From: Paralysiella testudinis
GTDB taxonomy: Bacteria; Pseudomonadota; Gammaproteobacteria; Burkholderiales; Neisseriaceae
Direction: 5' to 3'
NCBI RefSeq assembly: GCF_016894345.1
Contig: NZ_CP069798.1
Span: forward strand, 951,385 to 1,015,384
Length of the DNA: 64,000 bases
In this document: positions 58,563 to 64,000 of the stretch, piece by piece
How positions within the stretch are numbered: position 1 is the first letter of the stretch
Layout: each line of letters begins with the position of its first letter
Made by a program: the position numbers and the translations under genes
The notes under the pieces: generated by a model
The model's database searches: none
What the model was told of the DNA's origin: nothing
Seen by the model: the letters and a program-made list of their open reading frames with translations, nothing else

Positions 58563-60146
58563 ATGATTGCTGCCGATACCACTCTCCGAGCAGCGGCTGG
58601 CCGCTTGTGCGCCAGCCTGCTGCTCGCCTTGCTGCCCATCGGCTTTTTGCTGCTGATGATTGTGGCGCCGCTGCTGGCCATCGGCCGCTATGGCGACGGT
58701 GCTTGGGCATGGGCGCTGTTGGACGACGACTATATGCGTTGGCGCATTGCGTGGACGGTGTTGCAGGCGCTGATTACGTGCATATTGGTGTTGCTGATTG
58801 GCACGCCTTTGGCATGGGTGTTGGCGCGGTTTGATTTTGCCGGGCGCGCGCTGGTGTTGCGCTTGCTAATGCTGCCATTTGTGATGCCCACGCTGGTGGC
58901 CGGTATGGGCGTGTTGGCTTTGTTTGGTACGCACGGCTTGCTGTGGCCGGGTTGGCAAGACACGCCGTATTTGCTGCTGTACGGCAATGTGTTTTTTAAC
59001 CTGCCGGTGCTGGTGCGGGCGGCGTATCAAGGCTTTTTGCAGGTACCCGCTTCGCGGCTATGGGCGGCGCAAACTTTGGGTGCGGGCGCGTGGACGCGCT
59101 TTTGGCAGGTGCAGTGGCCGGTGTTGCTGCCGTGGCTGGCGGGCGGCGTGTGTTTGGTGTTTCTGTATTGCTTTTCCGGCTTTGGGCTGGCCTTGCTGCT
59201 GGGCGGCAGCGATTACGCCACCATCGAAGTGGAAATTTATCAGTTGATTGCCTATGAGCTGGCGATGGACGAAGCCAGTGTGTTGGTGTGGCTGGTGTTG
59301 GCCATCACCTTGCTGGCGGCGCTGGCCTATGCTTGGCTCAGCCGCCGTGCTGCCGGCGCCAATCCGGTGCAGCCGCCATTGCCTGAGCCGGTGCGCGGTT
59401 GGCGTCAATACGCGTTGTTGGCGGCGGCCTTGGTGCTGTTGGCATTGTGTTGCGTGTTGCCGCTGGCGGCGATTGCGTGGCGTGCGGCGCAAGCAGGGGC
59501 GTCGTGGCAGGTTTTGCTGGATGCGGCCACGCTTCAGGCAGCCTTCAATACCCTACGCTTCACTGGGTTGGCGATGCTGCTGGCCTTGTTGCTGGGCGTG
59601 AGCCACGCCGCCTTGGCGCGCCGCCATGCATGGATGCGCAGCATCACTTTTTTGCCGTTTATGGTGTCGCCGGTGTGCGTGGCGTTTGGCGTGTTGCTGC
59701 TGTATCCGCAGTGGACGGCATCGCTGAGCTTGCTGGTGGCCACTTATGCCTTGCTGGCCTATCCGTTTATCACCAAAGACTTGCTCGCCGCTTGGGATGC
59801 GCTGCCGCCCGGCTACGCCGCGGCGGCGCGTACCTTGGGCGCTTCACCGTTTCAGGTAGCCACCAGGGTAACCGCACCCTTGCTGCTGCCTTCGCTGCGG
59901 CGCGGGCTTACCTTGGCTGCGGCCACTTGTGTGGGCGAATTTGCCGCCACCTTGTTTTTGTCGCGCCCCGAATGGCAAACGCTCACTACTTTGATTTATC
60001 AGCACCTGAGCACCGCCGGGCAAGACAATTACGACCGCGCCATGGTGCTCACTGCCGTATTGATGCTGCTGGCCATCGCGGTGTTTGCCTTGCTGGATGC
60101 GAATAGCCACACCGATAAAGGAACGCAACGTGCTCGAATGGGTTGA
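58563..60146 (+). CDS. thiP: Thiamine ABC transporter permease
   Basis: A 527-residue fused permease with about twelve membrane segments and two EAA-type loops (AAQTLGAGAWTRFWQVQWP near 175, AARTLGASPFQVATRVTAP near 430), as in ThiP and FbpB. It forms the membrane channel with ThiQ. The start at 58563 follows a TTG, and I use the ATG. It overlaps thiQ by 17 bp. The 21-bp gap after the broken gene shows they share a transcript. Confidence 0.88.
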   Translation: MIAADTTLRAAAGRLCASLLLALLPIGFLLLMIVAPLLAIGRYGDGAWAWALLDDDYMRWRIAWTVLQALITCILVLLIGTPLAWVLARFDFAGRALVLRLLMLPFVMPTLVAGMGVLALFGTHGLLWPGWQDTPYLLLYGNVFFNLPVLVRAAYQGFLQVPASRLWAAQTLGAGAWTRFWQVQWPVLLPWLAGGVCLVFLYCFSGFGLALLLGGSDYATIEVEIYQLIAYELAMDEASVLVWLVLAITLLAALAYAWLSRRAAGANPVQPPLPEPVRGWRQYALLAAALVLLALCCVLPLAAIAWRAAQAGASWQVLLDAATLQAAFNTLRFTGLAMLLALLLGVSHAALARRHAWMRSITFLPFMVSPVCVAFGVLLLYPQWTASLSLLVATYALLAYPFITKDLLAAWDALPPGYAAAARTLGASPFQVATRVTAPLLLPSLRRGLTLAAATCVGEFAATLFLSRPEWQTLTTLIYQHLSTAGQDNYDRAMVLTAVLMLLAIAVFALLDANSHTDKGTQRARMG

Positions 60147-61074
60147 CATCCACCACCGCTACGGCAACAAAACCGTGGCCCACGGCATCAATTTGGCCGT
60201 GGGCGCAAGCGAGCTGGTGGCCATCTTGGGGCCGTCTGGCAGCGGCAAATCCACTTTGCTGAAAATGGCCGCCGGATTGGTGGCACCGCAGCACGGCCAA
60301 ATCCGCTTTAACGGTGCCGACTACACCTTCAGGCAGCCTGAACAACGCCGCTTTGCGCTGATGTTTCAAGACTACGCGCTGCTGCCACACCTGAATGTGT
60401 GGCAAAACGTGGCTTTCGGCCTGCGTATGCAAGGGCAGGGCAAGGCCGCCGCCCGTGCTGCTGCCATCAACATCTTGGCGCAAGTGGGGCTGGCCGCCGA
60501 AGCCGAACGCCGCACCGGCGCCTTGTCCGGCGGCGAGCAACAGCGCGTGGCCTTGGCGCGGGCGCTGGTTACCCGGCCGCAAGCCCTGTTGCTAGACGAG
60601 CCGTTTTCCGCGCTCGACAGCCATTTGCGCAGCCAATTGCAACAGCTCACCTTGGCCTTGCTGCAACAACAGCCTTGCCCCACCGTGATGGTAACCCACA
60701 GCCCCACCGAAGCCTTGCAACTGGCCACTCGCGTGTGTCTGCTCGACCATGGCCGCTGGCTGCAACAAGGCAGCCCCGCCGATTTGTTGGCCAAACCCGC
60801 CAGCGCCGCCGCCGCCCGCTTGCTGGGCTGCGACAATGTAACCGAGCAACACCATATCCCCCAAGCCGCGCTGCACCTGCACCATCCGCAAGGCACCCCC
60901 AGCACCCTGCTGGCCGCTGCCCCGCAAGCCGGTTTGTGGCGGCTGCAATGGCAGCACCCGCAATACGGCACCCTGCAACAATGGCTGCCCGCCACCACCA
61001 CCCCGCCCGCCGTGGGCGATAGCGTTAAATTATGGGTGGATGAGGCTGCGGTGGTGGTGTTTGAGGCTGCCTGA
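60130..61074 (+). CDS. thiQ: Thiamine ABC transporter ATPase with C-terminal extension
   Basis: A 314-residue ABC ATPase. Walker A is GPSGSGKSTLLKM, the signature LSGGEQQRVALARAL, Walker B LLLDEPFSALDS and the His loop VMVTHSPTEAL. ThiQ is normally about 230 residues; the extra ~85 C-terminal residues look like a TOBE-type beta domain as in FbpC or CysA, so another substrate is possible. The GTG start at 60130 follows AAAGGAACGCAAC. One DUS within the gene encodes FRQPEQ. Confidence 0.82.
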   Translation: MLEWVDIHHRYGNKTVAHGINLAVGASELVAILGPSGSGKSTLLKMAAGLVAPQHGQIRFNGADYTFRQPEQRRFALMFQDYALLPHLNVWQNVAFGLRMQGQGKAAARAAAINILAQVGLAAEAERRTGALSGGEQQRVALARALVTRPQALLLDEPFSALDSHLRSQLQQLTLALLQQQPCPTVMVTHSPTEALQLATRVCLLDHGRWLQQGSPADLLAKPASAAAARLLGCDNVTEQHHIPQAALHLHHPQGTPSTLLAAAPQAGLWRLQWQHPQYGTLQQWLPATTTPPAVGDSVKLWVDEAAVVVFEAA

Positions 61075-61093
61075 AGGGTTTTCAGGCAGCCTT
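61063..61093 (+). terminator. DUS-pair terminator of the thiamine operon
   Basis: GAGGCTGCCTGAA and TTCAGGCAGCCTTT form a 12-bp stem that overlaps the last codons of thiQ. Confidence 0.75.
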
Positions 61094-61190
61094 TAACCTA
61101 ATGGCGGCAACAGCGAGCCAGCAATACCCACACAATCAACGCTACAATAACGCCCGTTAAACGCCAAACATACAACACACAGAGGCAAGT

Positions 61191-62279
61191 ATGAACGAAG
61201 CAAACCCACTCCGCCAACACCGCCTGCACCCGTTGCAAACGCTGGTGCTGTCTTTATTATTGGTGGTGTTGCTGGGTTTTTTGCTTAAGATCGGTCAGAA
61301 TTTTTTGCTGCCGATTATTGCGGCGGTGATTTCCATGTATGTGTTGATTACCCTGTCCGACTGGTTGGGGCGGCTGCCTTTGCTGGGGCGCACGCCGGAA
61401 TGGTTGCGCCGCTTGCTGGTGCTGGCCGGATTTGTGGGTGTGGTGGCGGGGCTCACCAGTATTGTGATTACTACCGGCGAGAAAATGGTGGCCACGGCGC
61501 CGGGCTATCAAGCCAATTTGGAACACATGCTCACCTCAACCACCGGCTTTTTCGGCATCAGCCATGACCCGGATTGGCAGAGCATTCGCGCCGCCACCAT
61601 TGGCCGCATCAATATGCAGTCGTTATTTGGCTCTGTGCTCGGATCCGTGGGGGCGATGGCGGGGATGGTGGTGTTGGTGGTGGTGTATGCGCTGTTTCTC
61701 ACCAGCGAGCGCGGCCGTTTTGCCGCCAAGCTGGCCATGGCCTTGCCCGACGACAGTGCCGAGCAAACCAAACGCATGGTGGCCGACATCAACCGGCGCA
61801 TTGGTGACTACTTGGCAGTGAAAACCGGCATCAACATTATTTTGGCGCTGATTTCGCTGCTGATTTTGTGGCTGTGCGGCGTGGATTATGCGCTGTTTTG
61901 GGCGGTGGTGATTGGCCTGCTCAACTATATCCCGTATGTTGGCTCCATGCTGGCGGTGCTGTTTCCCGTATTGCTCACCTTGGCGCAATTCGGCTCGGTG
62001 CAAACCACGCTGCTGGTGGCCGGCTTGCTTACCGCAGCGCAAATGTTTGTGGGCAATGTGCTGGAGCCGAACATGATTGGCAAACAGGTGAATTTGTCGC
62101 CGTTTGTGGTGCTGGTGTCGTTGTCGTTGTGGTCGTCGCTGTGGGGCGTTGCCGGTGCCATTTTGGCGATTCCCCTCACTTCCATGCTGGTGATTGTGCT
62201 GGCGGCATTTCCGGCCACGCGGCCGTTGGCAATTATGCTGGTGGAAGACGCCAGTGCTTATGCGCAGTTGCCCAAGTAA
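61191..62279 (+). CDS. AI-2E family transporter (PerM/YhhT-like)
   Basis: A 362-residue membrane protein with eight or so segments and the AI-2E family stretch NYIPYVGSMLAVLFPVLL, LEPNMIGKQVNLSPFVVLVSL and the C-terminal IPLTSMLVIVLAAF. TqsA exports AI-2 in E. coli, but many relatives do something else (Na+/H+ exchange, unknown), so the substrate is open. An in-frame ATG with CAGAGGCAAGT ribosome site sets the start. It stands alone between the thiamine operon and fba. Confidence 0.82.
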   Translation: MNEANPLRQHRLHPLQTLVLSLLLVVLLGFLLKIGQNFLLPIIAAVISMYVLITLSDWLGRLPLLGRTPEWLRRLLVLAGFVGVVAGLTSIVITTGEKMVATAPGYQANLEHMLTSTTGFFGISHDPDWQSIRAATIGRINMQSLFGSVLGSVGAMAGMVVLVVVYALFLTSERGRFAAKLAMALPDDSAEQTKRMVADINRRIGDYLAVKTGINIILALISLLILWLCGVDYALFWAVVIGLLNYIPYVGSMLAVLFPVLLTLAQFGSVQTTLLVAGLLTAAQMFVGNVLEPNMIGKQVNLSPFVVLVSLSLWSSLWGVAGAILAIPLTSMLVIVLAAFPATRPLAIMLVEDASAYAQLPK

Positions 62280-62316
62280 TCGTTTCAGGCAGCCTGAAGC
62301 ATCCGCTTAAAACTGC

Positions 62317-62322
62317 TATAAT
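62317..62322 (+). promoter_or_regulatory. Extended -10 of the fba promoter
   Basis: TGCTATAAT is an extended -10 33 bp before the fba start, and no clear -35 is seen. Confidence 0.6.
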
Positions 62323-62355
62323 TGCCCGCGAATAAACCCACCTTCGGAGAGAAAC

Positions 62356-63420
62356 ATGGCTCTTGTGTCTTTACGCCAGCTGCTGGACCACGCCGCCGAG
62401 CACCAATACGGCTTGCCCGCGTTTAATGTCAACAACCTCGAACAAATGCGCGCCATTATGGAAGCGGCCAGCGAAGTAGACGCGCCGGTAATCGTGCAAG
62501 CCAGCGCCGGTGCGCGCAAATATGCCGGGGCGCCGTTTTTGCGCCACCTGATTTTGGCCGCCATCGAAGAATTTCCGCATATTCCGGTGGTGATGCACCA
62601 AGATCACGGCACAAGCCCGGCCATATGCCAGCGCGCCATCCAATTGGGTTTTTCTTCGGTGATGATGGACGGCTCGCTCAAAAGCGACGGCAAAACCCCG
62701 GCCGATTATGCCTACAATGTGGATGTAACTCGCACCGTAGTGCAATTTGCCCATGCTTGCGGCGTGTCGGTGGAAGGCGAAATCGGCGTATTGGGCAATT
62801 TGGAAACCGGCATGGCCGGTGAAGAAGACGGCGTGGGTGCCGAAGGTGTGCTCGACCACAGCCAATTGCTCACCGGCGTAGACGAAGCCGTGCAGTTTGT
62901 GAAAGACACCGGCGTAGACGCGCTGGCCATTGCCATCGGCACCAGCCACGGCGCCTACAAATTCTCACGCAAGCCCGATGGCGACGTGCTGCGCATCGAC
63001 CGCATTAAAGAAATCCACCAGCACCTGCCCAACACCCACTTGGTGATGCACGGCTCCAGCTCCGTGCCGCAAGAATGGCTGGCCATCATCAACGAATACG
63101 GCGGCAACATCGGCGAAACCTACGGCGTGCCGGTGGAAGAAATTGTGGAAGGCATTAAGCACGGCGTGCGCAAAGTCAACATCGACACCGACTTGCGCTT
63201 GGCCAGCACCGGCGCCATCCGCCGCTTTTTGGCGCAACACCCGGCCGAATTCGATCCGCGCAAATACCTGGCCGCCAGCGTAAAAGCCATGAAAGACGTG
63301 TGTATCGATCGCTACACTGCGTTTGGCTGCGCCGGCCAAGCCGCCAAAATCAAACCCATCCCGCTGGAAAAAATGGCCGACAAATACGCCGCCGGCGAGC
63401 TGGTGCAAATCGTTAAATAA
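62356..63420 (+). CDS. fba: Fructose-bisphosphate aldolase, class II
   Basis: A 354-residue zinc aldolase. Zn ligands and active-site segments are [31 protein letters not shown] and [12 protein letters not shown], and the DTDLRLA loop is present. It interconverts fructose-1,6-bisphosphate and two triose phosphates; in Neisseria a pathway for gluconeogenesis. The length and CBBP-type [11 protein letters not shown] match the longer betaproteobacterial form. A good ribosome site (CGGAGAGAAAC) and a DUS-pair terminator frame the gene. Confidence 0.96.
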   Translation: MALVSLRQLLDHAAEHQYGLPAFNVNNLEQMRAIMEAASEVDAPVIVQASAGARKYAGAPFLRHLILAAIEEFPHIPVVMHQDHGTSPAICQRAIQLGFSSVMMDGSLKSDGKTPADYAYNVDVTRTVVQFAHACGVSVEGEIGVLGNLETGMAGEEDGVGAEGVLDHSQLLTGVDEAVQFVKDTGVDALAIAIGTSHGAYKFSRKPDGDVLRIDRIKEIHQHLPNTHLVMHGSSSVPQEWLAIINEYGGNIGETYGVPVEEIVEGIKHGVRKVNIDTDLRLASTGAIRRFLAQHPAEFDPRKYLAASVKAMKDVCIDRYTAFGCAGQAAKIKPIPLEKMADKYAAGELVQIVK

Positions 63421-63436
63421 ACCGCCAATGCCATAC

Positions 63437-63481
63437 CAAAGGCTGCCTGAAACCAAAATAGAAGGTTTCAGGCAGCCTTTT
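63437..63481 (+). terminator. DUS-pair terminator of fba
   Basis: AAAGGCTGCCTGAAACC and GGTTTCAGGCAGCCTTT with an 11-nt loop, then TTTA. Confidence 0.87.
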
Positions 63482-63593
63482 TATTGTATGGGTGTTGGCG
63501 TTTGCCGTATGGTGTCAATTGTGTAGGGTGCACCCCGCGCACCGACAAAACAACATCTATATTATATTAAAGGTATAAAGGAAGGAAACCCGA

Positions 63594-64000
63594 ATGGAGC
63601 AAAGAGTCTTAGGCAATACCGGCATCGCCGTTAGCAAAATCTGCTTGGGCAGCATGACCTGGGGCGAGCAAAACAGCGAAGCCGAAGCCCATCAGCAACT
63701 GGATTACGCCCTCGCGCACGGCGTGAATTTTATCGACACCGCCGAAATGTATCCGGTGCCGCCCAATGCCCAAACCTACGCCACCACCGAGCGCTATATC
63801 GGCAGCTGGCTCAAAGCACGCGGCAAGCGCGATGATGTGGTACTGGCCAGCAAAATCGCCGGCCCCACCGGCAACAATAATCTAGACAGCTACATCCGTG
63901 GCGGCAATAACTTTAGCCGCGCCCAGATTTTTGCCGCCTGCGAAGCCAGCTTGCAGCGCCTCAATACCGATTATCTAGACTTATACCAACTGCACTGGCC
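63594..64000 (+). CDS. Aldo/keto reductase, N-terminal part (3' end outside window)
   Basis: The first 135 residues of a Tas-like aldo/keto reductase. Visible active-site elements are FIDTAEMYP (Asp and Tyr), VLASKIAG (Lys) and the His in LYQLHW, at the window edge. The enzyme is an NADPH-dependent oxidoreductase of unknown substrate. The ribosome site is strong (AAGGAAGGAAACCCGA). The rest lies beyond 64000. Confidence 0.9.
   Translation, partial: MEQRVLGNTGIAVSKICLGSMTWGEQNSEAEAHQQLDYALAHGVNFIDTAEMYPVPPNAQTYATTERYIGSWLKARGKRDDVVLASKIAGPTGNNNLDSYIRGGNNFSRAQIFAACEASLQRLNTDYLDLYQLHW

Overview
The window looks like a chromosomal segment of a Gram-negative betaproteobacterium of the family Neisseriaceae. 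The main evidence is the 12-mer AGGCTGCCTGAA and its complement TTCAGGCAGCCT, scattered through intergenic regions and some genes. This is a DNA uptake sequence (DUS) variant known from Simonsiella-type Neisseriaceae, and it is often present as inverted pairs that act as terminators. Other support comes from Correia-like repeats, a dRS3-like palindrome, an RmpM-type OmpA protein and housekeeping proteins of neisserial type. I cannot name the species from sequence alone.

Region 1 (1-5.6 kb) is the 3' part of a catechol meta-cleavage operon: 4-oxalocrotonate decarboxylase (cut by the window edge), tautomerase, XylT-like ferredoxin, catechol 2,3-dioxygenase, hydroxymuconic semialdehyde dehydrogenase, 2-oxopent-4-enoate hydratase and an outer-membrane MetA-pathway protein. 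Together they cover catechol ring opening and the dehydrogenase (oxalocrotonate) branch down to 4-hydroxy-2-oxovalerate. The lower aldolase and acetaldehyde dehydrogenase and the upper hydroxylase are not in view. Region 2 (5.6-23.7 kb) holds mostly single housekeeping or transport genes (methyltransferase, BI-1 protein, UbiA-type prenyltransferase, ABC1 kinase, NlpC/P60 hydrolase, SstT, MetG, OmpA-like protein, CysB, RarD, Lrp-type regulator, MFS pump, RsmE, inositol-phosphatase family protein) plus one IS110-family recombinase. The gaps between them are full of repeats.

Region 3 (23.7-30.3 kb) is a complete rRNA operon: promoter, antitermination leader, 16S, tRNA-Ile, tRNA-Ala, 23S, 5S, terminator. 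The 23S gene carries an intervening sequence of about 440 bp in helix 45, with a nonsense-mutated S23/four-helix-bundle ORF. Sequences like the arm of that insertion recur in the operon's spacers. Region 4 (30.3-45.4 kb) has dinG, rplM-rpsI, then mnmG-rsmG-parA-parB and the complete ATP synthase operon atpIBEFHAGDC, an arrangement typical of the origin-proximal part of many bacterial chromosomes. A decayed Correia-like element lies between atpB and atpE.

Region 5 (45.4-64 kb) contains an aldehyde dehydrogenase/GMC oxidoreductase pair, a Na+/H+ antiporter-family protein, slyX, azlCD, glmS, glmU, three small lipoproteins, a HAD nucleotidase, a thiamine ABC importer (thiB, a broken small gene, thiP, thiQ), an AI-2E family permease, class II fructose-bisphosphate aldolase and the start of an aldo/keto reductase.

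The most unusual items are the rRNA-operon insertion and its related spacer repeats, and a family of ~104-bp elements with a Correia core but different terminal repeats (four good copies plus one decayed). Next come the aromatic catabolic operon in a neisserial background and the tandem DUS arrays.
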